DNA of 27,003 nucleotides from an uncultured Polaromonas sp. (GTDB taxonomy: Bacteria; Pseudomonadota; Gammaproteobacteria; Burkholderiales; Burkholderiaceae): positions 1-27,003 of the forward strand of contig CAMLDT010000020.1 of the NCBI GenBank assembly GCA_946479075.1, written 5' to 3'. Positions 1 through 7,257 of the stretch are shown here, in pieces. Made by a program: the position numbers and the translations under genes. The notes beneath the pieces were generated by a model. The model had not been told where the DNA came from and did not search any database. It was given only the letters and a program-made list of their open reading frames with translations. Each line of letters opens with the position of its first letter. Positions within the stretch are counted from its first letter, which is position 1.

Positions 1-933
1 GGCATCACGCTGGTCACCCAGCACCAGCAAAGCGTGGGCGACCTGCTCAAGCAGGCCGACCTGGCCATGTACCAGGCCAAGGCCGCCGGCCGCAACACCA
101 TCTGTTTTTTCGACCCCGGCATGCAGGCCGAGGCCACGGCCAATGCCGCGTTGACCAGCGAGCTGCGCCAGGGCCTGCGCAACAACGAGTTCCTGCTGTA
201 TTACCAGCCGCAGGTCGGGCCGGAAGGCCACATGGTCGGCGTCGAGGCGCTGCTGCGCTGGAACCATCCGCAGCGCGGCCTGGTGGCGCCAGACACCTTC
301 ATCGCGCAGGCCGAGGAAAGCGGGCTGATCCTGCTGCTGGGCAAATGGGTACTGGAAACCTCCTGCGCGCAGTTGAGCAAATGGGCGAAGCGACCCGAAA
401 CCCAGCACTTCAGCATCGCCATCAATGTCAGTGTGCGCCAGTTCCGCCACCCCGAGTTTGTCGAGCAGATCATGGCGACCATCGCCAACGCCGGCATCAG
501 CGCCCACCGGCTCAAGCTGGAGCTGACCGAAAGCCTGCTGGCCAGAGACATGGAGGTGACCATCGCGAAGATGGGCATTCTCAAGGATGCCGGCGTGACG
601 CTGTCCATCGACGACTTCGGCATCGGTTACTCCGCGCTTTCCTACCTGAAACACCTGCCGCTGGACCAGCTCAAGATTGATCGCGCTTTTGTCAAGGACG
701 TGCTGAGCGACCCCAACGACGCCGCGATTGCCCGCACCATCATCGGCCTGGCCCAAAGCCTGGGCCTGGGCGTGATGGCCGAAGGGGTGGAAACCGCGGC
801 CCAGCGCGACTTCCTGGCGCGCCACGGCTGCCACTGCTTCCAGGGCTACCTGTTCAGCAAGCCGCTGCCGATTGACGAGCTGGAAGTGTTTATCCGCAAG
901 CTGCAACAGTCGCCGGATAGCCGGACGGACTGA
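1..933 (+). CDS. GGDEF-EAL domain protein, C-terminal part (cyclic-di-GMP phosphodiesterase), 5' truncated by window edge
   Basis: The reading frame is open from base 1 to the stop at 931-933, so the true start lies upstream. The first ~35 residues (DLLKQADLAMYQAKAAGRN) are the typical end of a GGDEF diguanylate cyclase domain. A complete EAL domain follows. Visible EAL motifs are GVEALLRW, NVSVRQF, the metal-binding ELTES, DDFGIGYSALSYL with LKIDRAFV, and AEGVET. These are the residues normally needed to hydrolyse c-di-GMP to pGpG, so the EAL half is probably active. Whether the GGDEF half has an intact active site, and which sensory or membrane domains precede it, cannot be seen. c-di-GMP turnover commonly governs motility and adhesion, which fits the nearby pilT/pilU, but no direct link is shown. 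It converges on putA with only 13 bases between the stops. Confidence 0.93.
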   Translation, partial: GITLVTQHQQSVGDLLKQADLAMYQAKAAGRNTICFFDPGMQAEATANAALTSELRQGLRNNEFLLYYQPQVGPEGHMVGVEALLRWNHPQRGLVAPDTFIAQAEESGLILLLGKWVLETSCAQLSKWAKRPETQHFSIAINVSVRQFRHPEFVEQIMATIANAGISAHRLKLELTESLLARDMEVTIAKMGILKDAGVTLSIDDFGIGYSALSYLKHLPLDQLKIDRAFVKDVLSDPNDAAIARTIIGLAQSLGLGVMAEGVETAAQRDFLARHGCHCFQGYLFSKPLPIDELEVFIRKLQQSPDSRTD

Positions 934-946
934 CCCACCTGGCCGA

Positions 947-3900
947 TCAGGCCACGCCCGCCAGCAAGGCGGCATTGCCGCCGGCCGCCGTGGTGTTGAC
1001 CGTCACCGTTTGCTCGGCGCAGAAGCGCGCCAGGTAATTCGGGCCGCCGGCTTTGGGGCCGGTGCCGCTTTGGCCTTCACCGCCGAAGGGCTGCACGCCG
1101 ACCACCGCGCCGATCATGTTGCGGTTCACATAAACATTGCCGACCTGTGCAGCCGTGGCCAGCGCCTGGGCGCGCGCGTCGATGCGGGTCTGGATGCCCA
1201 GCGTCAGGCCGTAGCCGAGGGCGTTGATCTCGGCAGCCGGGTCACCGCGCCAGCGCACGATCTGCAGCACGGGGCCGAAGATTTCAGCACTCACTTCAGC
1301 GATGCTGCCGACTTCAAAGACGGCGGGCAGGACCAGATTTGCTATGGAATCAGGAGCTGCATGCGCTTTCCCAGAAAGGGCTGGAGGCCTTTTTGATACT
1401 GAATCCAGGCGTCGCAAGCGCTGCAGATGCTGCTGGACGTTGTCAAACGCCTCGCGGTCGATGAGCGGGCCGACATCGGTGGCCAGCTCGGCGGGGTCGC
1501 CCACCACCAGCTCCTGCATGGCGCCGCGAATCATGTCGATCACCTTGTCGGCGATGCCTTCATGCACACACAGCAGGCGCAGCGCCGAGCAGCGCTGGCC
1601 GGCCGAGCGGAAGGCGCTTTGCACCACGGCATCGACCACCTGCTCCGGCAGCGCCGTGCTGTCCACCAGCATCGCGTTGATGCCACCGGTTTCGGCGATC
1701 AGCGGAACGATGGGCCCGTCTTTGGCGGCCAGCGCGCGGTGGATGGTTTTGGCCACCGCTGTGGAGCCGGTGAACACCACGCCGGCAATACCCGGCGCGG
1801 CCACCAGCGCAGCGCCCACGGTTTCGCCGGGACCGTGGAGCAATTGCAGCGCGCCTTCGGGCACACCGGCAGCGTGCAGCAGTCCGACCATCGCCGAAGC
1901 CACACCCGGTGTCTGCTCGGCCGGTTTGGCCAGCACCGCGTTGCCGGTGGCCAGCGCGGCGGCGACCTGGCCGGTAAAAATCGCCAGCGGGAAATTCCAG
2001 GGGCTGATGCAGACCCAGGCGCCGCGGGCGGTGAGGCGCAGCGTGTTGGTTTCGCCGGTCGGGCCGGGCAACGTAACGGGGGTCATGATGCGTTCGGCCT
2101 CATTGGCGTAGTAACGCAAAAAATCAATGGCCTCGCGTACCTCGGCCACCGCGTCGCCCCAGGTCTTGAAGGCCTCGCGAACCAGCAGCGCGCAAAAGCG
2201 CGGCATCTGCTGCTGCAGCGCATCGGCGGCACGGCGCAACACGGCGGCGCGTTCGGTTACATCGGTTTTGCTCCACTTTTGATAGCTGCTTGCGCCCGCC
2301 AGCAAAGGGCTGGAGGCCGATTTGGCATCAAACTCCGGCACCACAGGCAACTGGACGGTTGCCAGCGCGGCCAGCAGCGGTGCACGCATGCTTTCCACGG
2401 TGAGATCCAGCCCCTCGCTGTTGCGGCGGCCGGGGCCGTACAGCTCAGGCGGCAGCGGCAGCGACGGCGCGGCCACCAACTGCAGTGGCGAGGTGAGCAG
2501 GCTGTCCATGCCGACCGACGCGTCGGCCAGCTGGTGCACAAAGGAAGAATTGGCGCCGTTTTCAAGCAGGCGCCGCACCAGGTAGGCCAGCAGGTCGCGG
2601 TGCGCGCCGACCGGGGCGTAAACGCGGCAGGCGATGGCGGGGTTTTTCAGCACTTCGCGGAAAACGCCTTCGCCCATGCCGTGCAGCCGCTGCAACTCAA
2701 ACTGTGGCGCTGCGGCGGCCGGCACACTTTGTCCCGTTCGGGCTGAGCCTGTCGAAGCCTCGCCGCGCGCACCGGCTTTCTCACCAGAGGTGTCGACAGG
2801 CTCAACGCGAACGGATTCGGCCATCTGGAGGATGGCGGCAATGGTGCCCGCGTTGTGCCCGGCAAACTGCGGGTAGATCGCATCGGGCGCGGCCAGCAGT
2901 GCCTGCGCGCAAGCCAGGTAAGCGATGTCGGTGTGCGGCTTGTGCGTGAACACCGGGTAATGCGGCAGGCCGAGCTCCTGCGCGCGCTTGATTTCCGAAT
3001 CCCAATAGGCACCCTTGACCAGCCGGCACATCAGGCGCAGCCGGTAGCGGCGGGCGACAGCAATCACGTGGGTGACCAGCTCCAGCGAGCGCGTCTGGTA
3101 GGCCTGCAGCGCCAGGCCGAAACCTTTCCACTGTGGCTGCTGCTGCGCCACCAAAGCAGCCAGCGCCTCGAACACGGCCAGCGAGAGTTCGAGCCGCTCC
3201 ACCTCTTCGGCATCGATGGTCAGGCTGATGTTGGCGCGTGCGGCCAGCTCGCACAGGCCCCAGACGCGCGGCACCAGCTCAGCCATGACGCGCGCGTGCT
3301 GGGCATCTTCATAACGCGGGTGCAGCGCACTGAGCTTGATGGATATACCATCATTTTGCTCACAAGCCCCCGCCAGCTCTGCGTGGTCAGCTATGGATTC
3401 AATAGCATGCGTGTAGCTGGCGAGGTAATGCTGTGCGTCGGCTGCCGTGCGTGCGCCTTCGCCGAGCATGTCAAAGCTGAAGCGCTGGCGGGGCGTCGTC
3501 TTTTTCACGGCGCGCGCTTCGTCCATCGCCTCGCCGATGGTCTGGCCCAGCACAAACTGCCGGCCCAGCAGCTGCACCGCGCGCAGGGTGGCGGCCACCA
3601 CGGTGCCCGCGCCCAGCTTGCTCATGAGGCTCGCCTCCCCCGCCTGTCCTGAACTTGTCGAAGGAGGCAAAAACTTCTTCGACAGCGCAATCGCCGAAGC
3701 CGACAGGCGCGCCATCACACCGTCGCCCGCGCTGTCAAAATCCGCGCGGCCGAGCTGGTCGGCAGTCAGCGCGATGGCCGTTTCCGCATCGGGCACGCGC
3801 AGCAGGGCTTCGGCCAGGCGCATCAGGGCCAGGCCTTCGTTGCTGCTGATCGGGTACTCCCTGAGGAGGCTTTCCATGGCCCAAAAGGGCGGTGGCTTGT

Positions 3901-4039
3901 CGCGCACCGCCTGCACCCAGGGGCGGGCGAACGCCGCAGCGGCGGCCCAGTCCAGCGCCCCAGCCAAAGCCTGCAAATGGGCGGTGACGATGGCGGCCTC
4001 GGGTCGGCAAGGGTCGGGCAGGCGTTGAAGGCGGGACAT
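947..4039 (-). CDS. putA: Bifunctional proline dehydrogenase / L-glutamate gamma-semialdehyde dehydrogenase (PutA), with in-frame repeat insertions
   Basis: Oxidises proline to glutamate in two steps, FAD-dependent then NAD-dependent. About 1030 residues from the ATG at 4039, chosen because it begins MSRLQRL and avoids the low-complexity upstream extension. The N-terminus has no ribbon-helix-helix DNA-binding domain, so it should not be a self-repressor; the divergent Lrp-type gene probably does that job. Proline dehydrogenase motifs: GISIKLSALHPRY, DAEEVERLELSL, RLVKGAYWDSEIKRAQ, LHGMGEG, APVGAHRDLLAYLVRRLLENGANSSF. Aldehyde dehydrogenase motifs: SPWNFPLAIFTGQ, KPAEQTP, FTGSTAVAK, AETGG, catalytic Cys817 in AGQRCSAL, EIFGPVL, NRNMIGAVVGVQPFGGEG. 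It ends with the TAAGGNAALL tail but lacks the extra domain that E. coli PutA carries before that tail. Oddity: five short repeats are translated in frame, near residues 126-133, 211-230, 409-435, 571-588 and 881-900, and the 571-588 one stands where the first part of the NAD-binding domain is expected. Activity of the second half is therefore uncertain. Confidence 0.95.
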   Translation of the reverse strand: MSRLQRLPDPCRPEAAIVTAHLQALAGALDWAAAAAFARPWVQAVRDKPPPFWAMESLLREYPISSNEGLALMRLAEALLRVPDAETAIALTADQLGRADFDSAGDGVMARLSASAIALSKKFLPPSTSSGQAGEASLMSKLGAGTVVAATLRAVQLLGRQFVLGQTIGEAMDEARAVKKTTPRQRFSFDMLGEGARTAADAQHYLASYTHAIESIADHAELAGACEQNDGISIKLSALHPRYEDAQHARVMAELVPRVWGLCELAARANISLTIDAEEVERLELSLAVFEALAALVAQQQPQWKGFGLALQAYQTRSLELVTHVIAVARRYRLRLMCRLVKGAYWDSEIKRAQELGLPHYPVFTHKPHTDIAYLACAQALLAAPDAIYPQFAGHNAGTIAAILQMAESVRVEPVDTSGEKAGARGEASTGSARTGQSVPAAAAPQFELQRLHGMGEGVFREVLKNPAIACRVYAPVGAHRDLLAYLVRRLLENGANSSFVHQLADASVGMDSLLTSPLQLVAAPSLPLPPELYGPGRRNSEGLDLTVESMRAPLLAALATVQLPVVPEFDAKSASSPLLAGASSYQKWSKTDVTERAAVLRRAADALQQQMPRFCALLVREAFKTWGDAVAEVREAIDFLRYYANEAERIMTPVTLPGPTGETNTLRLTARGAWVCISPWNFPLAIFTGQVAAALATGNAVLAKPAEQTPGVASAMVGLLHAAGVPEGALQLLHGPGETVGAALVAAPGIAGVVFTGSTAVAKTIHRALAAKDGPIVPLIAETGGINAMLVDSTALPEQVVDAVVQSAFRSAGQRCSALRLLCVHEGIADKVIDMIRGAMQELVVGDPAELATDVGPLIDREAFDNVQQHLQRLRRLDSVSKRPPALSGKAHAAPDSIANLVLPAVFEVGSIAEVSAEIFGPVLQIVRWRGDPAAEINALGYGLTLGIQTRIDARAQALATAAQVGNVYVNRNMIGAVVGVQPFGGEGQSGTGPKAGGPNYLARFCAEQTVTVNTTAAGGNAALLAGVA
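1341..1397 (+). repeat. ~55-bp dispersed repeat, copy A (inside putA)
   Basis: The plus strand reads GCTATGGAATCAGGAGCTGC, then AAAGGGCTGGAGGCCTTTTT. The GGGCTGGAGGCC core is identical to copy B. On the putA strand it encodes SKRPPALSGKAHAAPDSIA, in the C-terminal part of the aldehyde dehydrogenase domain. Confidence 0.7.
2275..2328 (+). repeat. ~55-bp dispersed repeat, copy B (inside putA)
   Basis: The plus strand reads TGATAGCTGCTTGCGCCCGC, then AAAGGGCTGGAGGCCGATTT. It aligns over nearly its whole length with the reverse complement of the intergenic copy at 22353-22412. Read on the putA strand it encodes AKSASSPLLAGASSYQK. Confidence 0.8.
2735..2814. repeat. REP inverted pair (REPIN-like) inside putA
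   Basis: The left arm CCGTTCGGGCTGAGCCTGTC begins at about 2734. The right arm ends at 2814 and its reverse complement reads CCGTTCGCGTTGAGCCTGTC. The arms agree over about 20 of 23 positions and point towards each other around a ~30-bp loop, the arrangement of a REPIN. In the putA frame it encodes EPVDTSGEKAGARGEASTGS and neighbouring residues. It lies between the AGHNAGTIAAIL and LHGMGEG motifs of the proline dehydrogenase domain, where E. coli PutA has only a short loop. Confidence 0.8.
3350..3408 (-). repeat. ~55-bp dispersed repeat, copy C (inside putA, degenerate)
   Basis: On the minus strand it begins ATGCTATTGAATCCATAGCT and ends GGGGCTTGTGAGCAAAATGA. This shares the GCTATT-AATC-ATAGCTG head and the GGGCTTG-CAAA tail of the family seen at 22353-22412. 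It encodes AIESIADHAELAGACEQND in PutA, just before the conserved GISIKLSALHPRY. Confidence 0.55.
3643..3664 (-). repeat. Single REP-type repeat inside putA
   Basis: The stretch CCTGTCCTGAACTTGTCGAA (plus strand 3643-3662) belongs to the same family as the two arms at 2735-2814 and matches a REP consensus (GTCCTGAGCTTGTCGAA) that I recall from many proteobacterial genomes. It encodes the low-complexity peptide PPSTSSGQAG of PutA, in a linker between conserved blocks of the N-terminal arm. Confidence 0.7.
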
Positions 4040-4136
4040 CGCGCTTCCTGAAAATTGTGGTGAATAGCGCCATGTTCTCGTGAGTTTCACCGAATATTTC
4101 ACCAAATTTTTAGTTCTATTCCGGATAATCATCGGC
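4040..4136. promoter_or_regulatory. Divergent putA / Lrp-type regulator control region
   Basis: This 97-bp spacer between the two start codons is clearly AT-rich against the surrounding GC-rich DNA. It holds a direct repeat TTTCACC at 4085-4091 and 4097-4103 within an A/T-rich tract, spaced about one helical turn apart. That pattern suits binding by a divergently encoded Lrp/AsnC protein. No clear -35/-10 pair could be fixed by eye. The regulatory role is inferred from gene arrangement. Confidence 0.5.
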
Positions 4137-4628
4137 ATGACCACCCCTTCTGACCTGATGTCTGCCGAGCTGGACCGCATTGACCTGAAAATCCTGAACC
4201 TGCTGCAACAGGACGGGCGCATCGCCAACCTCAAGCTGGCCGAGGCGGTGGCGCTGTCGCCCACGGCCGTTCTGGCGCGCGTGCAGCGGCTCACGCGCGA
4301 GGGCTACATCCTCGGGTATGAAGCCCGGCTCAATCCACTCAAGCTGGGCGCCGGCATGACGGTGTTTGTCGAGGTGCTGCTGGACCGCACCACGCCGAAT
4401 GTGTTCGACGCCTTTCAGGCGGCCGTGCAGGTTTACCCGGAAATCATGGAATGCCACATGGTGGCGGGAGGCTTTGACTACCTGCTCAAGCTGCGCATGG
4501 CCGACATGGCAGCCTACCGCCAGTTCGCCGGCACCGCGCTGTGGCAACTGCCCGGCGTGCGCGAAACACGCACTTATGCGGTGATGGAAGAAGTCAAGAA
4601 CAGCACGCGGCTGGCACTGGGAACTTAG
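4137..4628 (+). CDS. putR: Lrp/AsnC family transcriptional regulator, probable proline-responsive activator of putA
   Basis: 163 residues, the usual length for the family. The ATG at 4137 (MTTPSDLMSAELDRIDLKIL) places the conserved start LDRIDLKILNLLQQDGR near the N-terminus; ATG 4158 is an alternative. The N-terminal helix-turn-helix covers LAEAVALSPTAVLARVQRLTREGYI, followed by YEARLNPLKLG. The C-terminal RAM/effector-binding domain includes VQVYPEIMECHMVAGGFDYLLKLRMADMAAYRQF and the end motif VRETRTYAVMEEVK. Its divergent position next to putA matches known proline-activated PutR/PutA pairs, which suggests it senses proline and controls putA. The symbol is by analogy; the ligand is not provable from sequence. 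Confidence 0.88.
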   Translation: MTTPSDLMSAELDRIDLKILNLLQQDGRIANLKLAEAVALSPTAVLARVQRLTREGYILGYEARLNPLKLGAGMTVFVEVLLDRTTPNVFDAFQAAVQVYPEIMECHMVAGGFDYLLKLRMADMAAYRQFAGTALWQLPGVRETRTYAVMEEVKNSTRLALGT

Positions 4629-4657
4629 CGTTCAGGCCGAAACCGGACTTTTCTCAC

Positions 4658-4687
4658 TTGTAAAAAGGCAGGCGGCCCGCCTAGACT
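4658..4687 (+). promoter_or_regulatory. Candidate sigma-70 promoter for the DUF3617 gene
   Basis: TTGTAA at 4658-4663 and TAGACT at 4682-4687 are separated by 18 bp. They lie 33 bases upstream of the ATG at 4720, which has a good ribosome site (CGGAGGA). The hexamers are moderate matches only. Confidence 0.35.
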
Positions 4688-4719
4688 TTGGCGCTTGTAA
4701 CTTTCGCACCGGAGGACCC

Positions 4720-5295
4720 ATGAAAACTTCATCCGCACCATCGATCTGCGCACGCATCACCTTGCTGGGCGCCCTGCTTGCCGCCGGCCTGCCCGCCATG
4801 GCGCAGGGCACCAAACCCGGCCTGTGGGAAATCACCCACAAGATGGGCGGCTCGGCCGAGATCGACAAGGCCATGGCCCAGATGCAGCAGCAGATGGCCA
4901 GCATGCCACCGGCGCAGCGCAAACAGATGGAAGACATGATGGCCAAACAGGGCATGAGCCTGGGCGCGGGTGCAGGCGGCGGCATGGCCGTGAAGGTTTG
5001 CATGACCAAAGAGATGATCGAGCGCAACGAAATCGCGCCGCCGCAACAGGGTGACTGCAAAAGCACCGTCTCGCCGCGCACAGGCAACACACAGAAGTTC
5101 AGCTTCAGCTGCACCCAGCCACCGTCCAGCGGCGAAGGCCAGATCACCTTCACCGGCAACGAGGCCTACACCATGCACATGGTGACGACCCGCAGCGTCA
5201 AGGGCAAACCCGAGAAAATGACGATGGACGGCTCGGGCAAGTGGCTGTCGGCGGATTGCGGCGCGATCAAGCCCATGGCTGTGCCGAAGAAATAG
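4720..5295 (+). CDS. Secreted DUF3617-type protein of unknown function
   Basis: 191 residues preceded by CGGAGGACCC, a strong ribosome site. Residues 1-28 form a Sec signal peptide: a short basic start, hydrophobic LLGALLAAGLP, and likely cleavage after AMA. The mature part begins with KPGLWEITHKM, the opening typical of DUF3617 proteins, followed by a Met/Gln-rich helical stretch (MAQMQQQMASMPPAQRKQMEDMM) and a Gly-rich linker. A C-terminal beta-rich part has Cys residues spaced as in the family (VCMTKEM, GDCKST, FSCTQ, ADCGAIKP). The paired cysteines suggest periplasmic disulfides. It is probably monocistronic; the downstream gene is convergent. The function is not known for the family. Confidence 0.85.
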   Translation: MKTSSAPSICARITLLGALLAAGLPAMAQGTKPGLWEITHKMGGSAEIDKAMAQMQQQMASMPPAQRKQMEDMMAKQGMSLGAGAGGGMAVKVCMTKEMIERNEIAPPQQGDCKSTVSPRTGNTQKFSFSCTQPPSSGEGQITFTGNEAYTMHMVTTRSVKGKPEKMTMDGSGKWLSADCGAIKPMAVPKK

Positions 5296-5330
5296 CGCGC
5301 GCGCCCGGGACCATGGCGCGCGGGGGCTCC

Positions 5331-6053
5331 TCACCGGCCACCGAAGATGGCCGTGCCCACCCGCACCATGGTGCTGCCGGCATGGATCGCGGCCTCCAGG
5401 TCCGCTGTCATGCCCATCGACAGGGTGTCCATGGGCCGTGGCAACATGCCAGCCCGGTTGATCTGGTCAAACAGGTCCCTGGCTTTTTGGTGAAGCGCGC
5501 AAGCCGCCGCGAAATCAGGCGCGGGTTCGGGGATCGACATCAGGCCGCGCAACTGCAGCCGCGGCAGCCGCGCGACTTCGGCAGCCAGCGCCTGCGCCTC
5601 TTGGGGAGCGACACCGGCCTTGGTCGGCCCGCCGTCGATGTTGACCTGCAGGCAGACCTGCAGCGGTGGCAGGTCTGCGGGGCGCTGGTCGCTCAAGCGC
5701 TGCGCAATCTTGAGGCGGTCCACCGACTGCACCCAGTCGAAATGCGCCGCCACCAGCCGCGTTTTGTTGCTCTGCACGGGGCCGATGCAGTGCCACTGCA
5801 CCGGCCCGGCATCCTGCGGCTGCAGCCCGTCGGCCTGCCACTCACGCACGGCAAGAATCTTTTCCACACCCTCCTGGATGTAGTTCTCACCAAACGCCGT
5901 TTGCCCGCCGGCCATCGCCTGCATCACCGCATCCGGCCCGAAAGTCTTGGACACGGCGAGCAGGCGCACGCCGGCAGAATCGCGCCCGGCCGCAGCGCAG
6001 GCCGTGGTAATCCGGTCACGCACGGCTTGGAGCTTGTCAACAATCATGGTCAT
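5331..6053 (-). CDS. YggS/PLPBP family pyridoxal-5'-phosphate homeostasis protein
   Basis: About 240 residues of an alanine-racemase-like TIM barrel without the second racemase domain. It binds PLP through the lysine in LLAVSKTFG (near residue 36) and helps balance B6 vitamers and amino-acid pools. Family motifs visible: AFGENYIQEGVEKI, WHCIGPVQSNKTRLVAAHFDWVQSVDRLKIAQRL, QVNIDGGPTKAGV, LRGLMSIPEP, DTLSMGMTADLEAAIHAGSTMVRVGTAIFG. The open frame runs far upstream over pilT, but homology begins at MTMIVDKLQAVRDRI, so ATG 6053 (or 6047) is chosen. It is divergent from pilT with a 33-bp gap; yggS next to pilT is a widespread arrangement in proteobacteria. Confidence 0.93.
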   Translation of the reverse strand: MTMIVDKLQAVRDRITTACAAAGRDSAGVRLLAVSKTFGPDAVMQAMAGGQTAFGENYIQEGVEKILAVREWQADGLQPQDAGPVQWHCIGPVQSNKTRLVAAHFDWVQSVDRLKIAQRLSDQRPADLPPLQVCLQVNIDGGPTKAGVAPQEAQALAAEVARLPRLQLRGLMSIPEPAPDFAAACALHQKARDLFDQINRAGMLPRPMDTLSMGMTADLEAAIHAGSTMVRVGTAIFGGR

Positions 6054-6086
6054 AATCCAACTGTAAACTTTTGAGGGATCCCCGGG

Positions 6087-7130
6087 ATGGACATTACCCA
6101 GCTGCTGGCTTTCAGCGTCAAGAACAAGGCGTCCGATCTGCATTTGTCGGCCGGCTTGCCGCCCATGATCCGGGTCCACGGTGACGTGCGGCGCATCAAC
6201 GTCGATCCGCTGGATCACAAGCAGGTCCACTCCATGGTGTACGACATCATGAACGACACCCAGCGCAAGAACTACGAAGAGTTCCTGGAGATCGACTTCT
6301 CTTTCGAGATCGACGGGCTGGCGCGCTTCCGGGTCAATGCCTTCAACCAGAACCGAGGCGCCGGCGCCGTGTTCCGGACCATTCCCTCCAAAATCCTGAC
6401 GCTGGAGCAGCTCAACGCGCCGAAGATTTTCGGCGACCTGGCGATGAAGCCACGCGGCATGGTGCTGGTCACCGGCCCGACCGGTTCGGGCAAATCGACC
6501 ACGCTGGCGGCCATGGTCAACTACCTCAACGAAACCGAATACGGTCACATCCTGACGGTGGAAGACCCCATCGAGTTTGTGCACGAATCCAAAAAATGCC
6601 TGATCAACCAGCGTGAGGTCGGCCCGCACACCCTGAGTTTCAGCGCTGCGCTCAAGTCCGCGCTGCGGGAAGACCCGGACGCAATCCTGGTCGGCGAGAT
6701 GCGCGACCTGGAGACCATCCGCCTGGCCATGACCGCCGCCGAAACCGGCCACCTGGTGTTCGGGACGCTGCACACCTCCAGCGCCGCCAAGACCATTGAC
6801 CGGATCATCGACGTGTTCCCGGCCGAGGAAAAGGACATGATCCGCGCGATGTTGTCCGAGTCGCTGCAGGCGGTGATTTCGCAGACCCTGTGCAAGACCA
6901 AGGACGGCCAGGGCCGCGTCGCTGCGCACGAGATCATGCTGGGCACCAGCGCCATCCGCAATTTGATCCGCGAGGCCAAGGTGGCGCAGATGTATTCGTC
7001 GATCCAGACCGGCAACAGCGTAGGCATGCAGACGCTGGACCAGAACCTGACCGACCTCGTCAAGCGCAACGTCATTTCTGCTGCCGAAGCACGCGGCAAG
7101 GCAAAAATCCCCGAAAACTTCCCGGGCTGA
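6087..7130 (+). CDS. pilT: Type IV pilus retraction ATPase PilT
   Basis: 347 residues, the family's standard length. Hexameric cytoplasmic motor that depolymerises type IV pili for twitching motility, DNA uptake and surface sensing. The N-terminal PAS-like domain has KASDLHLSAGLPPMIRVHGD. The ATPase core has Walker A GPTGSGKST (residues 130-138), the Asp box TVEDPIEFVH, Walker B AILVGEMRD, and the His box TGHLVFGTLHT. The PilT-specific C-terminal motif AIRNLIRE, needed for retraction in characterised PilT proteins, is present. pilU follows on the same strand after 127 bp that contain a GC-rich repeat hairpin. Confidence 0.97.
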   Translation: MDITQLLAFSVKNKASDLHLSAGLPPMIRVHGDVRRINVDPLDHKQVHSMVYDIMNDTQRKNYEEFLEIDFSFEIDGLARFRVNAFNQNRGAGAVFRTIPSKILTLEQLNAPKIFGDLAMKPRGMVLVTGPTGSGKSTTLAAMVNYLNETEYGHILTVEDPIEFVHESKKCLINQREVGPHTLSFSAALKSALREDPDAILVGEMRDLETIRLAMTAAETGHLVFGTLHTSSAAKTIDRIIDVFPAEEKDMIRAMLSESLQAVISQTLCKTKDGQGRVAAHEIMLGTSAIRNLIREAKVAQMYSSIQTGNSVGMQTLDQNLTDLVKRNVISAAEARGKAKIPENFPG

Positions 7131-7136
7131 GCATGT

Positions 7137-7240
7137 TGCCCCCACGCTCGCTCACTGCGTGTAGCTCCCTGCCCCCCCGCGGGGGCTGTTTCGGCTTGGG
7201 ACGGCCCGGCGCCGAAACGTCCCCCACGCCCAAGTTTTAA
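7137..7240 (+). repeat. GC-rich intergenic repeat, copy 1 (pilT-pilU spacer)
   Basis: It begins CCCCCACGCTCGCTCACTGC, contains the hairpin GCCCCCCCGCGGGGGC at 7171-7186, and ends in an A-rich stretch just before the pilU ribosome site. It aligns with the sequence right after the dehydrogenase stop at 9335-9437. The hairpin could slow or stop transcription between pilT and pilU, though no T-run follows it. Confidence 0.75.
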
Positions 7241-7257
7241 GAAAAGAAGGCTCTCTC

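Noticed and set aside
1427..2746. 439-codon plus-strand open frame opposite putA
   Set aside because: It is an antisense shadow: His/Gly/Arg-rich with no family resemblance, against clear PutA motifs on the other strand.
5296..5330. Terminator between the DUF3617 gene and yggS
   Set aside because: The GC-rich palindromic sequence CGCGCGCCCGGG...GCGCGCG could fold, but there is no T-run and the stem is ambiguous.
6054..7145. Long minus-strand open frame continuing upstream of yggS across pilT
   Set aside because: pilT on the plus strand is unmistakable, and YggS homology begins at about 6053; the extension is the antisense shadow of high-GC pilT.
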